64,000 bases of DNA from CAZMPJ01 sp964568455. GTDB lineage: Bacteria; Margulisbacteria; WOR-1; O2-12-FULL-45-9. Both the position numbers and the translations under genes were made by a program. The stretch lies in NCBI GenBank assembly GCA_964568455.1, contig CAZMPJ010000008.1, positions 17,089 to 81,088 of the forward strand. The letters are read 5' to 3'. Shown here piece by piece: positions 41,543-49,636 of this stretch (positions are counted from its first letter, which is position 1; each line of letters starts with the position of its first letter). The notes beneath the pieces are model-generated. The model worked only from the letters and a program-made list of their open reading frames with translations, ran no database searches and was not told where the DNA came from.

Positions 41543-44122
41543 ATGAAAGTAATGCCTATTTTTATTGCAAATGCCCGGGCAAATTTTGCTAATGCCTGTG
41601 GCAGAAGCGATTTTTCTACTGCCTTGAAGAATATTAGGTTGATAGAGCGAGGCGCAAGACATCTTCAGCCAAATGAAGTTGCCAGACATTTTAGGGATTT
41701 TACTAAACTTTGTTTGGATCATGGTAATAAAGGAAGGTATGCTTTCCAGTTTGCTGTTAAAGCTTATCGTCGGGCAGCTCTGCCAGAAATAAGGGTTGAG
41801 GCAGTAGAAATGTTGCTGGCTTTGGCTGATAGCTGTGCTCAACATAAAGAGATTGCTGAGGAACTTGGGCCACAATTTGATCATTTAATTGGCAGCTCTC
41901 TTAAACAAACGATTCACACTATGACAAGTGAAGAAGCGGAAGAGTGGTTTAGAGTTGTTGATACCTTAGACCGTAACACTTATCATGTTGAGCAAAAATT
42001 ACTGATTGAGGTTTTTTTGCCAACCATGGCAGCAGGCCAACCAAGAGCTGAAATTGCTTCTCGCCATCTTGAAACGTCAATGTGGGCAGAGCGTTTTTAT
42101 AATGTAGAGGCTGACCACGAAAAAATAGCTGCTAGTGCAAAAATATTTGTTGAAGAAGGGCAAGCTGTTATTGAGGCTTATTCAAGTGAAGCTTTTTTTA
42201 TGATGATCGCTACGCTTAATTATTTTGATCAACTGGATTATGCAGACCAAGCCATGGTTATACGACAACCAGAAACAACGGATCCAGTGCAATACTTGGT
42301 TGAATTGGCCAGAGGCAGACGCGATGACCTTGAAGCGGCTTTCCAATCATTAAAAGGCAGTAGTAGTAGATACGAAACACTTTCACAGCAAATAATCAGA
42401 GAAATCAGTGCTGTCCAGATCAAAATTGCTGGCGAATATCTTGATCAACGCTTAAAAGATCAACCAGCTATGTCCCAAACACCGTCTTGGCGCGCTCGTT
42501 TGTTATATCAACCGCTAAATTCAGATCAAGCTCTAAGCGAAAAACTTTTTGATTATTTAAGAGCGCTGCTTAAACTGCATGCCGAGCCAGTACGTAAGCT
42601 AGCGCCTTTTTGGGTTTATTTAGAATTGCTGATCAAGGAGAAGCTGACTGCTGCTTATATTGTTTATTTTCCTTCTAGACATGAATTTGTTGTTTATTTT
42701 GATGATAAGGGTGACAACCGCTGGATAAAGGTGGTCTTTCCAACAGATGGAAAAGGCAAAGAAGAAGTATTTGTAGCAACCCCTGGAAATGAAGCGCAAG
42801 TTGGCACCATAATGCAAGCGGCCAAGCTTTTGGCTAGTTCAGAAGCTGAGATATCTGCGCAGGTTAAGGGTAAATTAACTACTTTGGTAGAAAAAGTAAG
42901 CAAGGAGTTAGTCTGTGCCGCGCGTAGATTGTTTGAGAAGGAAAACAGTAATCTTTATAAGACTTTTGCTATTGTTTTAGCTGATGACCAGCGACTGCAA
43001 GACCGAGTGGTTGAAATGCACAATCGCTTGCATCTGGCGCGAAACATTTTTACAGCCTACCTTAAACAAATAGAGGAAGAAACTTATGAGTTACAATCAG
43101 ATGATCTTTTAGCTCAATTAATCAAATCAATTGCTTTTTATCCTTTTGAAAAATTGGCTCAAATGAAAAACCAAGGCCAGCTTGGCGGATTGCTGCCACA
43201 AAAAGATGGGAAATACCCTTTTGTTGTAGGCCTTAAGCCGGAAGCTAATGAAGCAAAAGAAATATTATTAGTTGTTCATTCTCCTCAAAAAATTGTAGTT
43301 CCTGGTCATGGACAATTAAGTGGCGTGGAAGCTGAATTTGTTTATGATTTAATTTATGAGGCAGCTGTAAAATTATCAATTAAAACAGCTGCGGAAAGTT
43401 TACAGCAAACGGGGTACCTGTTTAAAAGAGATATCGAGGCAGCAAAAGGGTTAGCCAAACTAAAAAGAATTAATGCTCATTATTTTAAAACTGAAATGGC
43501 TAAAAGGGGGCTTTTGGCTTTTGATTGGTTTACTTATGAGCCAATAGGAGATGACGGCCTTTATCATCCTATCCCAGATCAGGGCGAAGAAGTTAAAAGA
43601 GCTTTGTTTGCTGAAGGGAACTTGGATGAAATTTATGCTAAAACAGAAATAGAAGGATTAGCCATGCTTCTGCCTGTGCGAAAGAAAAAAGTAGAAGGGA
43701 AAATCATCTTAGCTCCTTGGGAGCGTCAGCTTTTGCGTGAAGAGCAACAAAGGATACTTGGGGACACTCGTGTTTTGCCTGTTTATTATGGTCTTTATAT
43801 TTTGACTTATTTTTCTGATGGTAAGGCCCATGCTTTTAGGTATTTGATTAAGGCAACTGAGGCAGAAATTTTAAAAGATGATTTAATTGCTGATGTTGAG
43901 AAACGGTTGGCAGACGGATTTTTCCATGATCCAGAAATTTTCTTAAAAGGGACTTCTAGACAAGATCGCGCTTTGCTTGAAGCAGAATTAGCTAGTGAGC
44001 AATTAACTATTTTGGAGCAGGAAGTACAGGTTTATAGGCTAAACACAACATTTAAGCGTCCTACAATGGAGAGGTTAAGTGATCTTTTGGAGCAGGGCTA
44101 TACTTTAGAGCCACAAGGATAA
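41543..44122 (+). CDS. Giant orphan protein, 859 aa, paralogue of the 900-aa protein
   Basis: Same unnamed family as 28614-31316. Shared landmarks in the same order: an N-terminal helical region, DYADQAMVIRQPE, a beta-rich middle (PFVVGLKPEANEAKEILLVV), FDWFTYEPIGDDGLYHPIPD (paralogue: FPWLYTESAGRDDVLFYPFE), LPVRKKKVEGKIILAPWERQ, FLKGTSRQDRALLEAELASE and the C-terminal LNTTFKRPTMERLSDLLEQG. No signal peptide or known catalytic motif. Leaderless start predicted. A TPR gene follows 5 bp downstream, so each paralogue leads a two-gene operon with a different second gene. Confidence 0.8.
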   Translation: MKVMPIFIANARANFANACGRSDFSTALKNIRLIERGARHLQPNEVARHFRDFTKLCLDHGNKGRYAFQFAVKAYRRAALPEIRVEAVEMLLALADSCAQHKEIAEELGPQFDHLIGSSLKQTIHTMTSEEAEEWFRVVDTLDRNTYHVEQKLLIEVFLPTMAAGQPRAEIASRHLETSMWAERFYNVEADHEKIAASAKIFVEEGQAVIEAYSSEAFFMMIATLNYFDQLDYADQAMVIRQPETTDPVQYLVELARGRRDDLEAAFQSLKGSSSRYETLSQQIIREISAVQIKIAGEYLDQRLKDQPAMSQTPSWRARLLYQPLNSDQALSEKLFDYLRALLKLHAEPVRKLAPFWVYLELLIKEKLTAAYIVYFPSRHEFVVYFDDKGDNRWIKVVFPTDGKGKEEVFVATPGNEAQVGTIMQAAKLLASSEAEISAQVKGKLTTLVEKVSKELVCAARRLFEKENSNLYKTFAIVLADDQRLQDRVVEMHNRLHLARNIFTAYLKQIEEETYELQSDDLLAQLIKSIAFYPFEKLAQMKNQGQLGGLLPQKDGKYPFVVGLKPEANEAKEILLVVHSPQKIVVPGHGQLSGVEAEFVYDLIYEAAVKLSIKTAAESLQQTGYLFKRDIEAAKGLAKLKRINAHYFKTEMAKRGLLAFDWFTYEPIGDDGLYHPIPDQGEEVKRALFAEGNLDEIYAKTEIEGLAMLLPVRKKKVEGKIILAPWERQLLREEQQRILGDTRVLPVYYGLYILTYFSDGKAHAFRYLIKATEAEILKDDLIADVEKRLADGFFHDPEIFLKGTSRQDRALLEAELASEQLTILEQEVQVYRLNTTFKRPTMERLSDLLEQGYTLEPQG

Positions 44123-44127
44123 TAATT

Positions 44128-45123
44128 ATGAGTGTTCACTTTGTAGAAACACCAAAAGCTGGAGTGGTTAAACCACCCAAGCGTAAAACAGTTAAGCAAA
44201 AAAAGTGGGAAATCAAGCAAGTATTGGATTTCGCTGATTTTTTGATCTTGCGTTGTTATTTTGACAAAGCGGAAAAACTTTTAAAAAAGATTTTAAAAAA
44301 ATATCCCCAATCTGCTTCACTTTGGTCAAAATTAGGCTTGGTTTATTTAAAGCAATATAAAGGTGCAGAGGCTAAAACAGCTTTTGAAAAAGCCAAGTAT
44401 TATAACCCCAATCAGGTAGAAGCACTTTATCATTTGGGAAATATGAATGAAAGCCTAATACAAGTTGACCAAGCCTGCCGATTGACCCAAGACCCTTATT
44501 ATCTTGGCTTATGCAATTGTTATTTTAAAGAATTACCTACTGCGTTTGAGGCTTTTGTTAAAGGCTATGAAATAAACTTAGGAACCGATCATCCAGGCTT
44601 AATGCAATTTGCACTTGAAACAGTACAACTCTATTTAACCACAGCTAATGTGGCCAGCGAGTTAAATTTTAAAGAGGCTTTTGCTGGAGTTATAGAGCAG
44701 ATGAATAAAATGATTAGTTTTGCCAATAAGCATTTTAGAGGAAAGAGTAAAATAAAATTGATTGCCAAACATACCTCTTCTAAAAAGGCCTTTGCTAGGT
44801 TACTTTTAGCTGCTAAATCAATTTGTGAAGAAGCCATACGAGATAACTGTCGCAACGAATCTGCCCATTATAATTTGGGCATGATTTATTTTGTGCAAGA
44901 AAAATATGAGCAAGCAAGAAAATGTTTTGAGCGAACAGTGGAGCGGAATCCTAGACATGCTTTTGCCCATTTGCAGTTAGGCTTTTTAAGTCTTATCGAA
45001 GAAAAAACAGAAGAGGCAGAAAAGCATTTTAGACAAGCCCATAAATTGTTTAAAGAAGGTGGGATGGAGAAAATGTTTCTTGAAAAATACGAGATTTTAA
45101 AGGATGGGATTAAAGAAGAATAG
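44128..45123 (+). CDS. TPR-repeat protein, 331 aa
   Basis: Tetratricopeptide protein with a Lys-rich N terminus (residues 1-30). Clear TPR pairs are at about residues 66-130 (SASLWSKLGLVYLKQYKGAE; VEALYHLGNMNESL) and 248-320 (SAHYNLGMIYFVQEKYEQAR; AFAHLQLGFLSLIEEKTEEA). Cytoplasmic, probably a scaffold. It lies 5 bp after the 859-aa gene and shares its promoter P9, so it may bind that protein. Confidence 0.88.
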   Translation: MSVHFVETPKAGVVKPPKRKTVKQKKWEIKQVLDFADFLILRCYFDKAEKLLKKILKKYPQSASLWSKLGLVYLKQYKGAEAKTAFEKAKYYNPNQVEALYHLGNMNESLIQVDQACRLTQDPYYLGLCNCYFKELPTAFEAFVKGYEINLGTDHPGLMQFALETVQLYLTTANVASELNFKEAFAGVIEQMNKMISFANKHFRGKSKIKLIAKHTSSKKAFARLLLAAKSICEEAIRDNCRNESAHYNLGMIYFVQEKYEQARKCFERTVERNPRHAFAHLQLGFLSLIEEKTEEAEKHFRQAHKLFKEGGMEKMFLEKYEILKDGIKEE

Positions 45124-45144
45124 AGTCTTACTGCTTAATTATGC

Positions 45145-45150
45145 TACAAT
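45145..45150 (+). promoter_or_regulatory. Probable -10 box TACAAT of ribD
   Basis: TACAAT ends nine bases before ATG 45160, another leaderless arrangement. Confidence 0.45.
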
Positions 45151-45159
45151 AATATTCTC

Positions 45160-46257
45160 ATGTGGTCTAAAGACGATATAAAATTTATGCAGGAAGCTCA
45201 TGCTTTGGCAATATCTGCTGAAGGGAAAACCACGCCTGATCCTATGGTAGGCGCGGTTTTGGTTAAAGCAGACCGCATTATTTCAGTCGGTTACCACGGT
45301 GAAATTACTACTCCTCATGCTGAATCCTGGGCCATACAAAAAGCAGGTAAAGACGCCCAAGGCGCAAAACTTTATGTTAATCTAGAGCCTTGCTCTCACT
45401 TTGGTCATAACCCACCTTGCGCTGATCTAATCATTGCCTCTGGCATTAAAGAAGTAGTTGCTTCAATGAAAGATCCTAACCCTTTAGTTAGAGGAAAAGG
45501 CTTTGCTAAGCTGCGAAAACATGGGGTAAAAGTAAAAATCGGGCTTTTAGAAGAAGAAGCCAAAAAATTAAATGAAGTATTTATGAAATTTTTTACCAAG
45601 AAGCTGCCTTTTGTGGTTTTAAAAGAAGCCATGACCATTGATGGTAAAATTGCTACTAAAACCGGCAACAGCCGCTGGGTTTCTTCTAAACAAACCAGGA
45701 AATTTGCTCATGAGTTGCGCAATATTTACGACGCTATTCTTTGCGGGATAAACACGGTTTTAATTGATGATCCTAAATTAACTGCCAGATTAGTAAAAAG
45801 GGCGAAAAACCCTATTCGCATAGTTTTAGACGCGCATGCTAGAACTCCCTTGAATGCTAATGTATTAAAAGTGAAAAGCGCGCCAACTATTATAGTGGTG
45901 GGGCCCAAAGCTCCACGGAAAAAAGTAAGGGCCTTGCAAAAAGCCGGCGCAGAAATAATTTATGTTCCTGCGCCTAAAGGCAGAATTGAAATAAAAACCT
46001 TAATGAAAAAACTGGCTAAGATGAAAATTACCAGTGTTTTGATTGAGGGGGGTGGGGAGGTAGCCGCCTCAGCTTTGACTGCTAAAATAGTTGATAAGGC
46101 CTACTTTTTTATTGCACCAAAGATATTTGGGGGGCGAGAAGCTAAAACTGGGGTGGAAGGCGAGGGTGTTCGTTTTCCTTCACAAGCAATTAATCTTAAA
46201 AAAGTTGAAGTTTCAAACTGCGGTCCAGATGTTTTGATTTCCGGATATTTTGATTAA
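45160..46257 (+). CDS. ribD: Bifunctional riboflavin deaminase/reductase
   Basis: Second and third steps of riboflavin synthesis. The N-terminal deaminase (residues 1-145) has the zinc motif TTPHAESWAI and LEPCSHFGHNPPCADLII (PC-x(8)-C). The C-terminal reductase (from about 148) has LKEAMTIDGKIATKTGNSRW, DAILCGINTVLIDDPKLTAR and VLIEGGGEVAASAL. The 365-residue length is normal. It is alone here, with no other rib gene and no room for an FMN riboswitch. It converges with hydG (4-bp overlap). Confidence 0.95.
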   Translation: MWSKDDIKFMQEAHALAISAEGKTTPDPMVGAVLVKADRIISVGYHGEITTPHAESWAIQKAGKDAQGAKLYVNLEPCSHFGHNPPCADLIIASGIKEVVASMKDPNPLVRGKGFAKLRKHGVKVKIGLLEEEAKKLNEVFMKFFTKKLPFVVLKEAMTIDGKIATKTGNSRWVSSKQTRKFAHELRNIYDAILCGINTVLIDDPKLTARLVKRAKNPIRIVLDAHARTPLNANVLKVKSAPTIIVVGPKAPRKKVRALQKAGAEIIYVPAPKGRIEIKTLMKKLAKMKITSVLIEGGGEVAASALTAKIVDKAYFFIAPKIFGGREAKTGVEGEGVRFPSQAINLKKVEVSNCGPDVLISGYFD

Positions 46258-47639
46258 AAATACAGATCTCTTTCGCCGTTTTCAATTCTAACTAAGCGAC
46301 TTTTTATTTCTTCTTTAATTTTTGGATCAGGAATTTCTGCTAAAGTCTTCGTTATTGCCGCCATGCCGGTTTTTTTGTCTTCCGGGCTAGCATAATCTTC
46401 TAAATATTCTTTTAAAGTCATAATAGCGTTAGGTGTGCAGTAGTTATGGATAAAACCTGGGATGGCAAACTCCATAAAATGCTCACCAGTTCTGCCCAGT
46501 CGATAACAAGCAGTGCAAAAAGAAGGGAGATAGTTGTTTCCCATTAATTCATGCATAACTTCAGCCAAAGAGCGAGTGTCTCCCAGCTCAAATTGCTGGC
46601 GGTGTTCTTCTTGATCTGGTCCTGTTTCTGTATAGCCACCTAACTCGGTTCTGGAGCCAGCATCAATTTGAGAACAGCCTAGATCAATTACTTCACGCCG
46701 CAGCTCAGGTGTTTCTCGAGCAGTTAAAATCATGCCAGTGTAGGGGACAGAGAGTCGGATAACCGCCACTAATTTTTTAAAATCCTCATCATTGACAATA
46801 TAATCAGCTGGCAGATTTACATTTTGGGCCCGTTGTACTCTAGGGAAAGAAATAGTGTGTGGCCCAACTTTAAATTTTTCTTCCAGATGAATTGTATGAG
46901 ACAAGAGTCCCATGACCTCAAACTTCCAGTCGTAAAGTCCAAATAAGGCGCCAATGCCAATATCATCTAATCCAGCTTCTTGAGCCCGGTCTAAGCCATA
47001 AAGCCGCCATAAATAGTCGGATTTTTTCCCAGACGGATGATGTTTCTTATAAGTTTCTTGATGATAAGTTTCTTGAAAAATCTGATAGGTTCCAATGCCA
47101 GCTTTTTTAAGCTTTTTATATCCTTCCACATCCAAAGGCGCGGCATTAATGTTAACTCGTCTAATTTCTCCGCCTCGTCCTTCTTTGGTGGCGTAGGCCG
47201 TTTGAACACATTTAGCAATAAAGTCAGCATTATATTTGGGATGCTCGCCAAAAACCAGGATTAGCCTTTTTTGGCCGGCGGATTCCAGTTTTTTTATCTC
47301 TTTGGCTAGCTCATCGTTAGACAATGTCCTGCGTTTAGCTTCTTGGTTAGAATTTCTAAAAGCACAATAAGAACAATTATTCGTGCAGAGATTGCCAATA
47401 TAAAGCGGAGCAAACAGTACAATGCGATTGCCATAAATAGCTTGTTTTAGTTTTTTAGCTCCAGCAAAAATCTCGTCCCAAAGTTCAGGCTCCTTAACAT
47501 TTAAAAGCACAGCGCACTCTTCTAACGATAAACGATTTTTATTAAGCGATTTTTGAATAATTTCGCGCACCTGATTTTTATCAGGTTGTGTTTCCTTCAA
47601 TAGTTTTTCTATTTTCTGTTCGTCTATGAATGATTTCAT
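46254..47639 (-). CDS. hydG: HydG-type radical SAM tyrosine lyase
   Basis: In [FeFe] hydrogenase maturation HydG cleaves tyrosine to give Fe-bound CO and CN-. This 461-residue copy looks complete. The radical SAM cluster motif is CTNNCSYC (Cys85, 89, 92). The His that binds the extra iron in known HydG is in VGPHTISFPR. The second cluster motif is C-x2-C-x22-C (CTACYRLGRTGEHF to HNYC), specific for HydG and absent from ThiH. QIFQETYHQETYKKHHPSG is also typical. It is the last gene of the [NiFe] hydrogenase operon, overlapping hypC-hydE by 4 bp. No [FeFe] hydrogenase or HydF is in the window. Confidence 0.93.
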   Translation of the reverse strand: MKSFIDEQKIEKLLKETQPDKNQVREIIQKSLNKNRLSLEECAVLLNVKEPELWDEIFAGAKKLKQAIYGNRIVLFAPLYIGNLCTNNCSYCAFRNSNQEAKRRTLSNDELAKEIKKLESAGQKRLILVFGEHPKYNADFIAKCVQTAYATKEGRGGEIRRVNINAAPLDVEGYKKLKKAGIGTYQIFQETYHQETYKKHHPSGKKSDYLWRLYGLDRAQEAGLDDIGIGALFGLYDWKFEVMGLLSHTIHLEEKFKVGPHTISFPRVQRAQNVNLPADYIVNDEDFKKLVAVIRLSVPYTGMILTARETPELRREVIDLGCSQIDAGSRTELGGYTETGPDQEEHRQQFELGDTRSLAEVMHELMGNNYLPSFCTACYRLGRTGEHFMEFAIPGFIHNYCTPNAIMTLKEYLEDYASPEDKKTGMAAITKTLAEIPDPKIKEEIKSRLVRIENGERDLYF

Positions 47640-48940
47640 GTAGTAATCCCCAAATCAGTTGGCGCTCTGCCTAAATCGCGTAAAATATTTAAGGTTTCGT
47701 CTATTTGCCCTTGCAAAGCCTCCTTGGAATGGGCGCGGTTAGGGTAAATTAAATAATGTTGCGAATATTTTTCCGGTGTAACGTTAAGCATTACTGAATT
47801 AGCTCCTGAAATTAAGCCTTCTTGCCGAGCATTCTGATATAAAGTTTCAAATCCAGTGGTAACAACTATCTTAGCCTCTTTTTGACCGGCAATTCTAGCT
47901 ACAGCCAAGGTTTTTAGCACAGTTTTAATGTCAGGTGCAGGATTTTTACCTAAAGGGGTGTTGGGGTGGGGCAGGAAAGGACCAAAAGTGTACATTTCAG
48001 TATTTAATTCTTTGGTTAACAGGATATCATTCAATATATCTTCATTGGTTTGACCAGGGAGGCCGATTAAACCGCCGGTAATAATTAAATAACCCAGCTT
48101 GTAAGCTTCTTTTAAATGAGCCAGCCTGGTTGCAAAAGTTTTTCCTGGATGAACTTTGGCGTAAAGTTTTGGATTACTGGTTTCAAAACGCATTAACAGC
48201 CCTCTGGCCCCAGCTTTAAATAATTTCTTTAAACCATCTAAACCCACTTCGCCACAGCTAATAAAGATTAGCACTGCGCACTTTTCTTTTATCTTGTGAA
48301 CAATTTCACAAAGGTCATCAACCGAATAATTTGAATCTTCTCCACTTTGAAGGACCAAGGCTTTAAATCCGTCTTTTTCAATTGCCGTGTAAGCTGCTTC
48401 AATAATTTCCTCTTTACTCATGCGGTAGCGGGTTAAATCCTGGTTATGAGTTGAAATCCCGCAATACTGACAGCCTTGAGAACAATAATTAGAAAATTCA
48501 ATAATGCCATGCACGCAGCAGGAATTGCCTAAATGTTTCTGACGTAAGAAATTGGCCACTTTAAAAAGCATGTTAAGCTCTTTTTCTTTGTTCAAATTTA
48601 AAAGATAAAGCAGATCTTCTTTTTTAATGGGTAAATCTTCTAAAGCACGGTCAAGAATCACGGTTAACTTTTTATCTACGCCTTGTTTTTCAAGATCAAG
48701 GCGAGAGAGGCGCAAATCAAGTTCTTGCAGTTCAAAAAAGGTTTCTTTCCAAGTGGTTAAAATTGATTTGGCTTCTTTTTCTGGAATAATTTTAATGACA
48801 TGGCCACCCTGAGCGTAGACATAGTCGCCAACTTTAAGCTCGTCGATTTCATTAATGGCATGTTTGCGCTCACCAAAGTATTCGACAGTAACTATTTTAT
48901 CTTTTATTTCTGTTACTTGGCCTGGAATTGCGTAGCACAT
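47636..48940 (-). CDS. HypC-HydE fusion protein
   Basis: Residues 1-75 are HypC, the [NiFe] scaffold that carries Fe(CN)2CO: MCYAIPGQVTEI with the essential Cys2, VGDYVYAQGGHVIKIIPEKEA. Residues from about 140 are a HydE-type radical SAM enzyme: EFSNYCSQGCQYCGI (Cys153, 157, 160), VLQSGEDSNYS, MRFETSNPKLYAKVHPG, GGLIGLPGQTNEDIL, FGPFLPHPNTPLG and GANSVMLNVTPEKYSQHYL. A helical linker joins them. HydE processes the HydG product in [FeFe] maturation. The fusion ties it directly to a [NiFe] chaperone. It lies between hypA and hydG without gaps and contains a perfect Rex-type operator. Confidence 0.92.
   Translation of the reverse strand: MCYAIPGQVTEIKDKIVTVEYFGERKHAINEIDELKVGDYVYAQGGHVIKIIPEKEAKSILTTWKETFFELQELDLRLSRLDLEKQGVDKKLTVILDRALEDLPIKKEDLLYLLNLNKEKELNMLFKVANFLRQKHLGNSCCVHGIIEFSNYCSQGCQYCGISTHNQDLTRYRMSKEEIIEAAYTAIEKDGFKALVLQSGEDSNYSVDDLCEIVHKIKEKCAVLIFISCGEVGLDGLKKLFKAGARGLLMRFETSNPKLYAKVHPGKTFATRLAHLKEAYKLGYLIITGGLIGLPGQTNEDILNDILLTKELNTEMYTFGPFLPHPNTPLGKNPAPDIKTVLKTLAVARIAGQKEAKIVVTTGFETLYQNARQEGLISGANSVMLNVTPEKYSQHYLIYPNRAHSKEALQGQIDETLNILRDLGRAPTDLGITT
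48294..48311. promoter_or_regulatory. Perfect Rex-type operator inside hypC-hydE
   Basis: TTGTGAACAATTTCACAA, arms identical to the promoter operators, within the coding sequence about 630 bp from its start. Confidence 0.45.
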
Positions 48941-48942
48941 AT

Positions 48943-49185
48943 TTATTCACAATCAAAAGACAAAAGTCTTAGCTCCCTAGTTTGGCTGGACTCAATTGAA
49001 ATCTCAGCATCTTCAGCAATCGTGCCTTTAGCTTTTTCAATAAAGAAATGTTTTAGTATTTCTGGATTAATTTCGGTAAATTCACCCATTCTTAAATAAA
49101 CTTTAGTGATTTTTTTGGCATTTTGCTCTTGCCCGTGCTTTAAAACGTCGGCTAGTAAATCTTTTAGTAAATGTATTTCATGCAT
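48943..49185 (-). CDS. hypA: HypA-like protein without zinc domain
   Basis: HypA delivers nickel to [NiFe] hydrogenase. This 80-residue version keeps the N-terminal nickel site MHE (residues 1-3), the helix LLKDLLADVLKHG, KVYLRMGEFTEINPEILKHF and KGTIAEDAEISIE. The C-terminal zinc ribbon with two CxxC pairs, present in normal HypA of about 113 residues, is missing; the protein ends LSFDCE. The stop is followed immediately by hypC-hydE, so this is not obviously a frameshift. It overlaps the protease gene by 8 bp. Confidence 0.85.
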   Translation of the reverse strand: MHEIHLLKDLLADVLKHGQEQNAKKITKVYLRMGEFTEINPEILKHFFIEKAKGTIAEDAEISIESSQTRELRLLSFDCE

Positions 49186-49636
49186 GGTTGATCCTCCTTA
49201 TAATTTCAGCGCAAGTTTGCTTTGTTTCCGAGCTTAAACCTTCTCCTAGCTCAAAACTCTTCCCTTGAATTCCAATAAAATAAACTTTAGCTTTTGTATC
49301 TGTTTCAATAATCTTGGCAATGGCTGGAATAGGGAACATATGGGTGCTAAGGGTGGTCTCGGCCACTTTTTCAATTGGAATAACCCTGGCTTCCCCAATT
49401 TTACCGCCAAAATTAGCTGCATCGATTATTATTACTTTTTCAGGGTGCTTGGAAACTATTTCTTCGATAATATTTTCCGGCTTTTCACCAGCATCAATAA
49501 CAGTGGCGCAATTTTTAGCAATGTATGGTCCAGCACCATCATCAGAACGCAACGAGTTGCCAATAGTTACTATTATTGTGTCCGCCTCGGCAGACGAAAG
49601 TAATTCTCTAACCTTATCGGTTAACGAACTTAACAT
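49178..49636 (-). CDS. [NiFe] hydrogenase maturation endopeptidase
   Basis: HycI/HyaD-family peptidase that trims the C-terminal tail of the large subunit after nickel insertion. The 152-residue protein has IVTIGNSLRSDDGAGPYIA, a metal-binding Asp in IIIDAANFGG, and the His in LSTHMFPIPA. It overlaps the end of the large-subunit gene by 23 bp; that subunit indeed keeps a short tail after its last metal motif, so a substrate is present. Confidence 0.92.
   Translation of the reverse strand: MLSSLTDKVRELLSSAEADTIIVTIGNSLRSDDGAGPYIAKNCATVIDAGEKPENIIEEIVSKHPEKVIIIDAANFGGKIGEARVIPIEKVAETTLSTHMFPIPAIAKIIETDTKAKVYFIGIQGKSFELGEGLSSETKQTCAEIIRRINHA

Noticed and set aside
46254..48940. The two radical SAM genes as thiamine (thiH) and biotin (bioB) genes
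   Set aside because: The C-x2-C-x22-C end of HydG and the GPFLPH and VTPEKY motifs of HydE are absent from ThiH and BioB, and no thiamine or biotin gene is nearby.
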